Positions 11,500 to 24,600 of a stretch of 64,000 nt of DNA are shown one piece after another (the stretch's first letter is position 1; every line of letters starts with the position of its first letter). Made by a program: the position numbers and the translations under genes. The notes under the pieces are model-generated. The model was not told the origin of the DNA and searched no databases. It worked only from the letters and a program-made list of their open reading frames with translations. Source of the DNA: Patiria pectinifera (Eukaryota; Echinodermata; Asteroidea; Valvatida; Asterinidae); contig CM057136.1 of the NCBI GenBank assembly GCA_029964075.1, positions 7,192,001 through 7,256,000 on the forward strand. Direction: 5' to 3'.

Positions 11500-12532
11500 C
11501 CCTCAGATGCCCAGAAAAGCATGGACAATTTTTAAATGTTTAAAGAAGTGCATTTTTCAATAAAATCAACAAAAAAATTAAGAGATGTATCATAGTTTTC
11601 ATACAATAGAGGAGAGGAAAGTGGAACAGTCGATCCCCATCCATTTTTTGTGTTTCTTTGCTACCAAAATAACCGGTTTTTTTTCCGTTTTAGAAGTCTG
11701 CGCAACCCTCTGAAAACAATGTGTTTTTTTTGGGGGGGGGGCAAAATTTTTAATTGCTTTGCAATTAGACTGGCCCCCGTACGTCCTGTATATTTCTGAT
11801 ACTGATTGTGGGGCGGGAACCAGCCTACTGTCTGGCAGCCAATAGTTCGAAAATTTGTCAAGTATTAATTCAATAACTAAACTTAAAAATTTGGGCTGAT
11901 TATTTGTTTAAGGGTCCAGGTCTCATTCCAAAGTGAATAACTTTTGTAGATTTAAACTTTAAACGTATCCGTTTGTGCACATTTAATGCCTTGTTTCCTC
12001 AGAGCAAAGTAAACTGTTTGGACTGAAATGGTAGCCTATTTGTTTTCAAGCCCTCATGCTTGTGGTTTTGGGAATTGATTACTCTGGTAATATTTCGTGG
12101 TCATCTCGTGACTCCAGCTTATATCACATGATGCAGTCGATTGTCATGCAATCTTGTTTATCATGTTTACACTCAATCTCTACATCTTCCAACTGCTGTT
12201 TTGTTGACATTTGTTGTATTTTTCTCTCCTGAAGTGTTTGCGTACATACGGGTCACTGCTATTTTTTGTCTAAAGTTCATTTTATTTATGGTAGGGCGTT
12301 TTATTTTTGCTGGTTCCTTTTTTGATGGATTGATACACTATGTGAGTGCTGTTCAAAAGTTCCTCCGATTTCTTTGCCTTTGTTTTACTAGACAAAACCA
12401 TGTATGTTGCTTTGATTTTCCCAAAAAAATTCCTGTGAAAGTTTGAAAGAGTAAAAGTGTGCTGTCAGAGTGGAGTTTGGAAAACCGGGTCTTAGAAATT
12501 ATTTGCAAGCTGCGAAGACCAAAGGATTTTTA
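11500..12532. other. Upstream region of SLC15A4-like copy B
   Basis: This must contain the promoter or a 5' non-coding exon of copy B, because the ATG exon begins after a splice acceptor. I see no convincing TATA box or CpG-rich segment. It is AT-rich with short homopolymers. Confidence 0.35.
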
Positions 12533-12595
12533 AAGCCCAATTTAAACATGTTGGAGTGATTTTAAGCCCAATTTAAACATGTTGGAGTGACTTTG
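12533..12595. repeat. 31-bp tandem duplication
   Basis: AAGCCCAATTTAAACATGTT followed by GGAGTGA occurs twice in direct succession, just upstream of the acceptor of the ATG exon of SLC15A4-like copy B. Confidence 0.85.
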
Positions 12596-12696
12596 AAACT
12601 AATTTACATTTGGTTTGTTTCTTTCTTTTTGACAGATTTGCTGTTCAGTTCTTCACAGATGTTGTCCTGACTGAGTTTTTTTCTGGCTGCACCAAA

Positions 12697-15600
12697 ATGT
12701 CGAACGCTTACGATGAAATTGACGAGAGTTTGAAAACTCCAGTGAAGAATGGCAGCATACCGGACGAGACGACATCAAGGGCAGAGACAGATTCCCCAGC
12801 CCAAGGGAGAAAGTTGTTCGGCATCCAGCGCGACCGTCTTGGCGTGGTGCTGTGTATATTGGTCTGTGAGTTGTGCGAGCGGATGACCTACTACAGCATT
12901 GCTGGCAACCTGGTGCTCTACTGCACCAACGAGCTGAAATTCACGAGTGCCGACGCGACCACCGTTACCTTCATCTTCACAGGAACGTCTTATTTTGTGC
13001 CGGTCATCGGTGGGTGGATTGCTGACACCGTGTCGGGAAAATACAATGCTATCCTCGGAGCTGCCCTCATTTATTGCATAGGTATCAGTTTGAATTTGTT
13101 TTCCCTCATGTGTATTGTCATTACAAACGACCATGACAAGGTGACGTATTAGCGATTGGGCTGTGAATTTTCAAATTTCAGTTAGTATCTGTTTTTCCTG
13201 ACTTGGACTTGCTGAATAATATTTGAATAATTGAATTGTAAATGACTGATTGAGTTAAGTTGTCCATGCGATGAATTTGCAACTTTCTACTCAAATTAAA
13301 TGTATGGAAATTATTTGACATCCCTTTTTGGTTAATTTTATTCAGAGGCTTTTCCGGAAACTGGGATGTCATTTCAGAAAGACACTGTTCAGTTTAGGGG
13401 TTTTCTGTTCAAATGTGAACCAAAAAATCTGCTCATAGAAAACATATTTGTGACAAAATTTGCTCATTGGCTTACTGCCGTGTGCTGACACAACAGATCA
13501 CCAAGGACAAGAAAATTTACAACGGCAAAATATCCAAAATTCCGGTAACTTTTTGTGCTGAAATAGATGTGACATAGATGCTTGTGCCTGAAACGACATC
13601 ACACATTTTCTCGTGAATGTGAAAATTGCATCAGCATAAAAACCAAAAAGGCACCAAAATACCCTGGAAAATGGCAAAACGAAAAGTGAAAATAAGGTTA
13701 AAAATGTGTATTTTCAAGAACTGCCTTAAAAAAAATTACATTGCATGGACCCTGTAAACATGCGAATTAAGCCTAAACTGGCCACCGATCTGGATTCACA
13801 CGCATGTTAGCCTTTAGTCAAGGCGCGTGTGTCTACCCGGATGCTTGGCGCCCCGGATTCTGGCACAAAAAAGACCAGTCTTGTTTCGTGCCATCCGGGT
13901 CACCGGCCGCACGTTCGGGTATACATGTATATAGACACGCGGGCCTTGACTAAAGGCTAGAGCACATGAACATGCACCTAAAAATAATGTAAAGAACAGG
14001 TAGCAGAGTGACCAATCTTAAGAAGAAATTTGAGCTAAAATATAGGTCTTGTCCTCATGGACGCTGTCAAGTCATGTGCGAAAGTGGCATTCAACAAAAG
14101 TTTGGCATTTCACAAACAGTATGAAACCACATCGTCTCATCGAGACTGCTAATTTTTTTGGGGGGGGGTTAAATACTTGAATCTAAAAAAAGGAGCTTTT
14201 TTTGATGTTTGGTTGATAATGAAATATTCCGATATTCTGTATATTTGACACAGCCTAGCCTTAATTGGTTTTTTTTGGGGGGGGGGGGAGAGGGAATTGT
14301 GCTACAAGCACAACATTACAAGGTGAGTCAAAAATATCAGGACCATTTTTTTAAATAAAGTTCTGCATGTAGCACTTTCAAAATCTAGGATATGAAAGCC
14401 CAATTCATAAGTTTTTCTTCAGTACAAGAATATTTCAAATCACTCATGTACTTTTTAAGTTACAGAATTTGAACAAAAACACTGGTTTAAAATTCAGTCC
14501 TTGGATCACAAAAATCGTTAGTGTTCTTTCAGCAAAATGAAAACAATTCACATAGTGTGAATTGTTTTTTGTTTTGCCGAAAGAACACTTGCTTTTTTGC
14601 GATCCGTGGACAGAAGTTTAAAAGGTGTTTAGGTTTAAAATTCCGTAACTTGAAAAGTACATGAGTGATTTGAATGATTCTTGTACTAAAAGAAAGCTTA
14701 TTAATTGGGTTTTTATATCTTAGATTTTTTAAGTGCTGCATACAGAATTTCATGTAAAAAATGGTCCTGACATTTGGGTTTCCTTTTTTTTTTACTCACT
14801 CTGTAGAGAAGCCTTCAGTTGGACAAAGGAATTTGTTTGAAGTTTCTGTCCACATGCTCTTCAACAAATGTCTTTTTTCCGCACTAACAAATTTTCACAA
14901 TTCATGTTTTATTAAGAACAATTTCTATTACATGTATTATCAGCATCCGCCACCTGATAAAAAGGTTTTATTTTGTGCGTTTTTTTAATAAATCTCTTGA
15001 AGGTAATTTACAACATTTGGCAACATAAAAAACTGCCAAATTACCTTAGAGGGCCAAAAAAATAGGTCTGCTTCCGATTACATGGCATTTGAAAATAGGG
15101 TACATGTAGGTAGGTAGGGACATTTTTGGGCACTTTTTTTGTACGATCATTTGGAGGTGTCTGCGTGTAGTAAAGGGTAAAAGGGAGTAATTGATGGTTT
15201 TTGAGTTTTTTTCCTCATTTCCCCCCCCCCCCAAAAAAAATTAGGGGAGGCCTAGGGGCTGTAAAAAAAAAAAATAGGGTAGGTAGGGTAACCGGAAGCA
15301 GAATTATTAGTTTTGTGGGCTTAGTCTTAAGCATCCTGTGAAACCACGGCACCTGGTTTCAATAATAGTGGATTTTTTGTATTCCAATGATGGTTGGTCG
15401 AACATCGTTGGAATTTTTTTTTTTTTGGTGACATTTCGTTTACAAACGGTTACACATTCCTGAACGGGTGGAAGCCAGCTAAATTCTGGCTCCCTGAGCT
15501 GACAATTCCCCGACATCTGAAGTAGGGTCAGGGAACCAGACTACAAGAACAGCATTTTTGTTTTTGGCTTTTCAGCCTTTATGATCACAAAACATTAAAT

Positions 15601-18600
15601 AGGTCAGTAAAACAATATTTTCCATAAAATACTTAACCCCAAATCCATGCAATGCATATCCATTACTTAAAGGGAATTAATATACATCATTTACTTTTGC
15701 TGTAATTTTCAGAAATGGATGGAATTGGGGGTTGGAAATATATAGCAAATATAGTTACACTGACTTTTTTGAGGTTTTGGGTTCGAAAATGCTATAAAAA
15801 TCAAGAAAAACAATCATTTTCCTGTAGTCTGGTTCCCTGACTCTATATAAGAAGAAACAGAGCAGTTTACATACATTGGGGAATTGTAAGGTCAGGGAAC
15901 CAGTCTAGCTGGCTTGTACCCGTTCATAGGTGTGTAATCGATTGCAAACAAGTGCGATGGTCAATTGGGGACAGTATTTGAAAAAAAGCCAGTTTTCCAA
16001 CGCTGGTCGGCCGACCAGCGTTGGAAATTGATACAAAAATACCACTTTTCTTGAAAATGAGTGCCATGATTTTACAGGATGCTTTACACTGTCATTCACT
16101 AACAGTCCAGCAAGGTATTTCAAAATGATTTGGTAGTTTTATTTTTTGATGTTTGCAAATGTTGTATTTTCCCTTTAAAATTACAGCACACATTACAGCA
16201 CATTCAAAAGTGAATAACTTTTGTAGCCTATTGTTAGAAAAAAAGGAATTTCACAAAACAAAATTTACACTTTATAAAAATCTATATTTCCAAAACTGTA
16301 TGCAGACTTTTTCTTTCGATGTCTCATTCATAAGTGAATTTCTTTTCGTATTGTAAGAAATATAGCAATTTGAAAAAATCATATAGTTGTGATTGAATTT
16401 TGGAAATACAGGGTGTCTAAAAAATATTGAACCCTTAAAGCGCTCTCTTTTACACAGCCTTTAAAAACATCGCAAATGTGGATACATATTTAGAGAGTAA
16501 AATTTATTAGCTTTCAACAATGAAAATTCTTGCTAATCGGGTAAAATATTTATTTTATGGCCAATTGAAAACAAGCGCCGCTTTTTCATTTTGTCCACAA
16601 TGACTGATATTTTGACTGCCGCGATCAGAACACGGCCGAAACTTGCATTCCGTGAAAAAGGCTATCAAGTAGAGGGCAGAGACAGAGCAGCAAAGTAAAC
16701 ATCTAAGAAGTTAACCAAACAGTCCTATTCTGGACTACCATTACTTCCAAAATCGGTGCTTATTTTTAATTGCCAATAAGTTAACTCAATAAATATTTGC
16801 CCAATTGGAAAGGTTTTTTTCATTGTTGAAATGCTAATGAACTAACTCCTCAGACTTTTTTATTTTTTTAAAGCTGTAAAAAAAAAAGGAAGCTTTGAGT
16901 TTTGTTTGTTTTGTTAAAATTACACCCTGTGACATTGGGAGAGTAACTTTTACATTCTCAATGTTGTTGTTGTATCTTTCTATTTTTCTTTCATCAAGGC
17001 ACAACCATGTTGCCCATCATCTCCATAGATTTTACCCATTATGGCCCCAACCTAGGGCTGACCGTGGGCCAACAGCGAGGCTTCTTCATGTTCAGTCTAG
17101 CCGTCATTGCCATCGGTACAGGTGGCATCAAATCCAACGTAGGCCCGTTCGGAGCTCAACAGTTGGATGATCTTGGAGAGGGTCCGGTCAAATCTTTCTT
17201 CAATTGGTAAGATCTTGGTCAAATTATTATAAGATGGAATTTTGCGTCGGGGTGATATAAATCAAATTAGGTTTTGCCCTTCAGATTTGAAGCGGCCAAC
17301 CGATCCCGTTAGCTTGGTGGTCGAGTGGTAAGACATCTGCACTAGAAAGCAGGAGGTCGTGGGTTCGAGTCCCACCCGAGTGATTTTTTCCAACTTTCAC
17401 TCGGGAGGTAACACACTGAGTATACAGTGTTTAAAAAAAAAACGTCGGTGAAGGGCAAAACCTAATTTGATCTTGGTCAAATTGTTCTTTGTGTCAAATG
17501 TAATAAAATGGCCAGCAAAACTCAAAATCAAAAAATTATCAATTCTCCAGGTTTTTGAAAAGTAATTTTTGGATGTTCATGTGAAGGTTCTACTGGTTCA
17601 TCAACGTGGGTTCTGCCATCGCCTTCTCTGCCGTGGTCTACGTACAGCAGGAGATCGGATTCGATGTGGGATATGCCATCCCAGCAGTCTCCATCGTCGT
17701 GGCGATCTCCATGCTTCTGATTGGCAAAAGGTTTTATCGTATGAAACCGCCCCAAGGTGAGAAGACGTTTATTTTTTTTAATATCCGGTTTCCAAAATCA
17801 AAACCGCGAAAAGTGGAACTCAAACCGAATCCGTGTATCCAACCACGAGCATAACCACAATGGAGTTTTAATAACAAGTGGTAACATTTCTTTCTCTTTT
17901 TATTTGCGAATGCGGCGTTAAATTTTCGAGTATTTTTTTTTATCGGCCATTAGGGAGCGTGTTCACAACTGTCGCTAAAATCATCTGGGAGGCTCTGTCA
18001 CGAATCAGGCAGCCCAACGCCAGGAAATGTGAGATGACAACCTGGCTGGATCGCGCCAAGCAGAGCTTCGGTGGTCACTTCCCAGACTTCAAAGTGGACG
18101 AAGTCAGGTCCTTGGGAAGAATTATACCAGTTTTTATTTGTATCATCTTCTACTGGACTGTCTACAACCAGGTGAGTAGTCTTGCTTCAAGACAGATTTT
18201 TTGTTCCTTGATGCAGTCGCGGTCCTGCATGCCTGCCAAGTTTGGTTGAGCTGCTGCAGAGAGTGCTGTTAACAAGATGAATCAAATCCATTGTCTTGAC
18301 TTAATTGAGAAATACTGAGTGTACCTTACTCGTTTGGTTAGCACTGCGTCTTGCAGTCTATGTAGCGCAAAAGCAATCTGATTGTGGTCGTAGTTGATTG
18401 TAGTTGTGCAATAGTGTAACGTCTGTGCCGGGCTGCTGGCAGAGGGTGCCAGCACGGACCCACGGTGCAGCCGTAGTTGGGACCCCTGCTGCATGGTCAG
18501 GGAGACCCATTGCAGACTGTGCTGACCCACTGTAGTGTGACATTTTGTATAACGCGTTTTGTTGTGAGTTGTTTCCTTCGTCGGGCGTGTGAAAACCCAG

Positions 18601-21600
18601 GGTCCGGTCGAAATTACATTGGTGGCATTCATGTCTTCTACACCAATACAGGTGCCAGGGCCCACGATCGGCCCCATAACCCATAAGACGGACGCACGTT
18701 CCCTTCCGGAACAGCTCCGTTCCTCACAGATCCATACACCGGCTGCATATTTCCTGCCGGTGTCGTGTCTGCATGTGACAGATAGCCAGTCTATTAGAGT
18801 ACATTGTATGTCAAAGGTCAACTCGTGTAAGCGTTGCTGTGCGCGGAGCCATGTTGAATAAACGTGTGTTATGAAGCTGTAAGCCAAACCGAGCTGGAGT
18901 TGTTGTGGTGCTATTTGCGTCCCAAGTTGTTTAAATACGAATCCCCATCAAAGGATATAACATTGGCGACGAGGTAAACAATGGAGAAAACCGTGATTCC
19001 CACCTTCGACTGCTTTTCAGAGCCGGCAACCCTCGGGCCGCGTTGGGAAAGGTGGCTCACGTCGTTCGAACTGTACGCGGACGGTAAGGGCCACATCGTT
19101 GGATCTGCCACCGCACCCGAGGTAAAGCAAAGACGACGGGCGTTGCTGCTCCACCTTGCGGGCCCAGACGTTCAGGAAATTTTTCAAACCCTGCCGAACA
19201 CGGGTGACCCTGCCGACTACGACGCTGCAAAAAAAGCGCTGAATGCCTACTTTGTTCCCCGGAAGAACGCGGCATTCTCACGGCAAACATTTCATCAGTT
19301 GTCACAGAAGGAAGGAGAGACTGTGCTACAATTTGTAACCAGACTTCGGAGGGCGGCCAGGGATTGCGATTTTGGAGGGGAAAAGGACAATCAGATCAGG
19401 GATGCTGTGTTGAGTAAGTGCAAATCCGATTATGTTAGACGCAAACTGTTGGAAACTGGGGCTGAACTGACACTGGATAAGGCACTGCAAATAGCTGATA
19501 AATGTGAAAAGGTGCAAGGACAAATGGCTGCACTGTCTGGCAAAAGCAAAGACCCCAAATCTGACTCTGTCAACCGTGTGTCAGACAAGAAACAGAAATC
19601 CCGTGACAAGCAGTATAAACCCAAAATGGAAACCAAACACTTATGGTCGCCACAATCACAAACGAGAAATCGGCGTACAAAACCTGAACCGACCCCCAAA
19701 GGTGCTTGCTACAGATGTGGTCGAACCGGACATTTTGGCCGTGACTCGAACTGTCCCGCGAGGGGTCAAACATGCCAAAAGTGTTCTGGCAGGGACCACT
19801 TCGCAAAGATGTGCAAAACAAAAACCAAGCCCAGAGTCAACCAAGTGGGTGAGGAACACACTAACCCCGAGGCTTCACAAGATTACGCCTTCCTCATCCG
19901 AGAGGGACCACATTCGAACATGTTGAAGATCAAGGTGGGCGGAGTCGACCTTAACATGCTGATTGACTCGGGAGCAACGAGCAACATCATCGACGAGCAG
20001 ACTTGGGACTCACTCAAACAGAACAAAATTGAGTGTGAATCCCATGTAGCCCCACCAGACAGAAAGCTGTGGGCGTATGGCGCAGACCGTCCCCTGTCAC
20101 TCAAGGGCACATTCGAGTGCGAAGTGCAGATATCAGGCAGATCTACCCGAGCCGAATTCATCGTAATCAAAGGAAAGGGAGTACCGTTACTTGGCAAAGA
20201 CACAGCAATGAAACTGAGCGTACTCCAAATCGGAATCAATGCTGTAAGCGGCCACGCCGGGACTATAGATGAGGTCAAAGTTGACAGGTGCGCTAAGAAC
20301 AGCTCAGCTACGAACTGTGACAAGGCCAAGCAGTACCAGCAGCAGTTTCCTGGGGTGTTCGGAGGCGTGGGTAAGCTGAAAACTGAGCAAGTTAAGCTCC
20401 ACATCGACACCTCGGTTACGCCAGTTGCGCAGCCCCTTAGGCGAACACCATTCAATTTGCGCAGTAGAGTAGAACAAAAAATACGCGAACTAGAGCGCCT
20501 TGACATAATCGAAGCCGTTGATGGCCCGACACCTTGGGTCAACCCTGTCGTCGTGGTACCGAAACCGAACGGTGATATTAGGCTTTGTCTTGACATGAGA
20601 CGCGCGAATGAAGCGATCATACGCGGCCGTCATCCAATCCCTACTGTGGATGAACTTTTGCAAAGCATGAACGGCTCAAAGGTTTTCAGTAAACTCGATC
20701 TCAAATGGGGTTACCACCAGTTGGAACTCGCCACGGAGTCGCGAGGGATCACGACGTTTGTCACGCACTGCGGTCTATATCAGTACAAACGACTTCTGTT
20801 CGGAGTAAGTTCCGCGAGCGAACAGTACCAGTACATGATCGCAAAAACGCTAGCAGGTCTTGAAGGCGTAGAAAACATCTCGGACGACATAATCGTACAT
20901 GGCCCTGACCAAAATACCCATGACAGCAGAGTGCTGGCAGTGTTGCGCAGATTGCAGGAGCTAGGTCTTACCCTGAATGCTGAGAAGTGCCAGTTCAACA
21001 TGAGCCGGCTAGTATTCATGGGGATCCTGTTGTCCGAGAAGGGCATTGGTCCCACGCAAGAACGCGTTAGAGCCGTATCCGAATTCAGAGAACCCGAGAA
21101 CGTATCAGAGGTTCGGAGTTTTCTCGGCCTAGTTGGGTTCAGTAGTAGATTCATACCCAACTTCGCTACTCTGTCCGACCCGCTTCGCAAGCTGACCCGA
21201 AAAGGCGTTCCATTTCAATTTGGGCCACACCAGAAAGCAGCCTTCAACGCGCTTAAGGAGAGCCTTGCGAAGGCAACCACACTCGCGTACTATGATAAAA
21301 CGGCACCGACAAAGGTGATAGGTGACGCGAGCCCAGTCGGCCTGGGTGCAGTATTAGTTCAGGAACAGCGTGACGGTTTGGTTCCAATCTGCTATGTGAG
21401 CCGCAGCCTGACCGATTGCGAAAGAAGATATTCGCAAACAGAAAAGGAAGCGCTGTCGTTGGTTTGGGCCTGCGAAAGATTCCATGCCTATATCTATGGA
21501 CACGACTTTGAGCTTCTAACTGACCACAAGCCACTCGAGGCCATATATGGACCCCGTTCCAAACCATGTGCCCGGATTGAACGCTGGGTACTACGCTTAC

Positions 21601-24600
21601 AACCGTACAACTACAAAGTTGTATACATCCCCGGACGCGAGAATATCGCTGATGCCCTGTCACGCCTTTTAAGTGGCAAGGGCAAACCAGAACATGCCCA
21701 TGGCGCGGATGAATATGTTCGTTTCGTAGCTGTATCTGCGACGCCGCGTGCCATGACCACGAAGCAAGTCGAAAATGCGTCTGCTGAAGACAGTGAACTT
21801 GCAAACGTGAGAGAAGCAATTCGCACTGGAAAGTTCGAAAACTGTAAGGCATACGCTCCGGTCGTAGGAGAGCTGTGTATCATGGGACAGCTTGTTCTGC
21901 GTGGAACACGCATTGTCCTACCACAGAAATTGAGGCAACAGGCACTCGCTCTTGCTCACGAAGGGCATCTCGGCATTGTCGGCACCAAACAAAATCTCCG
22001 CACGAAAGTCTGGTGGCCGGCAATGGACAAAGCGGCGGAAAAATTCTGCAAGTCGTGTCACGGATGCCAAATTGTATCGCGACCTAACCCCCCTGAACCA
22101 CTTAGGCCAACCCCACTCCCGGATGGTCCGTGGCAAGATCTGGCAACCGACCTACTCGGGCCACTTCCATCGGGACATTCTATACTAGTGTTGGTCGATT
22201 ACTATAGCCGGTACTATGAATACCAGATATTGAGCTCCACCACCACAGACAAAATCGTTGACTCCCTCGAAGAGGCATTTAGCCGCCACGGCTTACCATT
22301 GACCCTTAAGTCGGATAACGGTCCGCAATTCCGCTCGCAAGAGTTTCGTGACTTTTGTGAGGAGAACGGAATATCGCATGTGAGAGTAACTGCCAAGTGG
22401 GCTCAAGCAAACGGTGAGGTGGAGCGACAGAATGACTCGATCATGAAACGAATCCGCATTGCGCAAGCTGCAGGTCAGGATTGGAGAAAAGAACTGCGCA
22501 AATACGTCGCGAAATACCGCGCAACCGAACACCCCGCCACAAGGAAAACTCCTGCTGAACTACTGTTTAACCGGAAAATCCGCGGCAAACTACCAGCATT
22601 CAAGCCAGACGATCACACTGATTTGGAGGTTCGTGACCATGATGCTGAAAGCAAAGCAAAAGCCAAACTGTACGCGGATACACGCCGAAATGCAAAATAC
22701 TCTGATGTGCAGATTGGCGACCAAGTCCTCGTGAGGCAGGAGAAGACCAACAAACTTTCTACTCCTTTCATTCCCGACCCATTCACCGTTGTGAGTAAAA
22801 CCGGCAACAGTGTGGTTGTTGCATCCCCGGAGGGAGCCCAGTACTCACGAAACACCAGCCATGTTCGGAAGTTCACGCAGAGTGCAAGTGACACAGGCAT
22901 TAACACTGCCAGTGAACCTCCCATAGCGGACAGCGGTGGGAACACCATGGACCAGGCAATCAGTCCCCCAAAGACTGTAACTGATACCCCACCCGCTGTG
23001 ACCCCACCGGTTGCAAAGGAGCTGCCCAGTCCATGTGCGGGCAGACCCAAGAGACAGTGTGGCATGCATCCTAAGTATAAGGACTATATCTTGAACTAGA
23101 GTGGACTGAACTAAAGTGACTTTATCTAAGTGTTGTTCATCATAAAACATGTATTTATATGTAGCATGCTTGTGTTTTGAATAAGAGTAGTTTTTATAGG
23201 AGTGTTCTAAAAACAAAACAAAATTCAGTTTTCGTCTCATATCCGAATCTGTTCACTAGAGTTTAGATTTTGGTCATGATGCTCAACAAAAGAAAACATC
23301 CTCAATTTGTTTATAGTAATTTCAAACCTGCGCTACCAGTAGTAGCTTGACTTGTGCATGTATACAAATCCATGAAGGTCAGACAGATGCATGTTGTTGG
23401 TTATATAAGGGTTTGTAAATTCGCCTAAAGTTTAATAGTTTTGCTTGGAGTTAAAGTTAAAGATGTTTGTTAGCTGCTGTGATTATTGGGCAGTGGAAAT
23501 TGTTATAGTTAATCTTTTGCATATCACCCATTATTCAAGAAAACCAAAGTTTCCTTTTGAAGGGGAGGGATGTCGTGTCTGCATGTGACAGATAGCCAGT
23601 CTATTAGAGTACATTGTATGTCAAAGGTCAACTCGTGTAAGCGTTGCTGTGCGCGGAGCCATGTTGAATAAACGTGTGTTATGAAGCTGTAAGCCAAACC
23701 GAGCTGGAGTTGTTGTGGTGCTATTTGCGTCCCAAGTTGTTTAAATACGAATCCCCATCAAAGGATATAACAGCCGGATCAGCCCCATAACACAAACATT
23801 TATATGACGGACGCATGCTTCCTTCAGGAATAGCTCCGTTCCGCTCACATCCATACACCGGCCCATGTTCCCCTGTGGATCGGCTCTCCACCGCACGAGT
23901 CAATTGAGCAGAGCTTGTACAGTTGCTCAGCATGGGAGTCTATGGAGCTGAGCTGCTGAAGCCGATGGATTTGCTCTGCACGGGAGACTTTTTTTGCGGG
24001 GCCAGTGCAGTTGCTCCGCTCTGAGACTTTGGGCGGAGACAGTGCAGTTGCTCCGCATGGGAGTCTATGGAGCGGAGCCAATGGAGCCAATGGAGTTGCT
24101 CCGCTCTGAGACTTTGGGCGGAGACAATGCAGTTGCTCCACATGGGAGTCTATGGAGCAGAGCCGCGGCCCGGAAGCCGACCTAGTTGCTCCGCACGGGA
24201 GTCTGTGGAGCAGAGCTGATGGAGTTGCTCCGCATACGAGTCAATGGAGTGGAGCCGGCGCAGCTGCTCTGCATGGGAGTCTATGGAGTGGAGCCAACAG
24301 AGCTGGCAACCCTGCTACTAACTGAGTGTGACCCTGCTACTACATGAGTGTGACACTATGTGATCTTTTCCTACTGCAGTGCTGACTTTCCAGACCCAGA
24401 TGAAGGCTGAATCAGTTGAGTTAATGAGCCTAGACTTGCAAATAACTCATTAGATAGTCGCGTTTTGTCTGACGAGGCCTCCAATATTTGCTAGCAACGT
24501 ACTAGCTGGCGTCCTATATCATGTTTACATCCGGCATCCGACAGGCCTAACTGTAATTGGAAGCAACGTACACGCATAGGGCCGAGGATGCAGGAATCGT

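Larger units (their letters stand above)
18761..23772 (+). mobile_element. Intact Ty3/gypsy LTR retrotransposon
   Basis: The 5012-bp element is bounded by 202-bp LTRs and an exact 5-bp target duplication GCCGG (18756-18760, 23773-23777). It has a primer-binding site, one long Gag-Pol frame, a polypurine tract and no envelope frame. The LTRs read identical base for base, so the insertion is young. It lies in intron 4 of SLC15A4-like copy B in the same orientation as the gene. Its LTR poly(A) signals could truncate the host transcript. The lack of a chromodomain and the SDD-type reverse transcriptase fit the invertebrate K02A2.6-like group; clade placement is inferred. Confidence 0.97.

Noticed and set aside
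16600-16701. Short frame inside the mariner-like element, possibly a transposase start
   Set aside because: Only 33 codons, with no helix-turn-helix or DDD/E motif visible.
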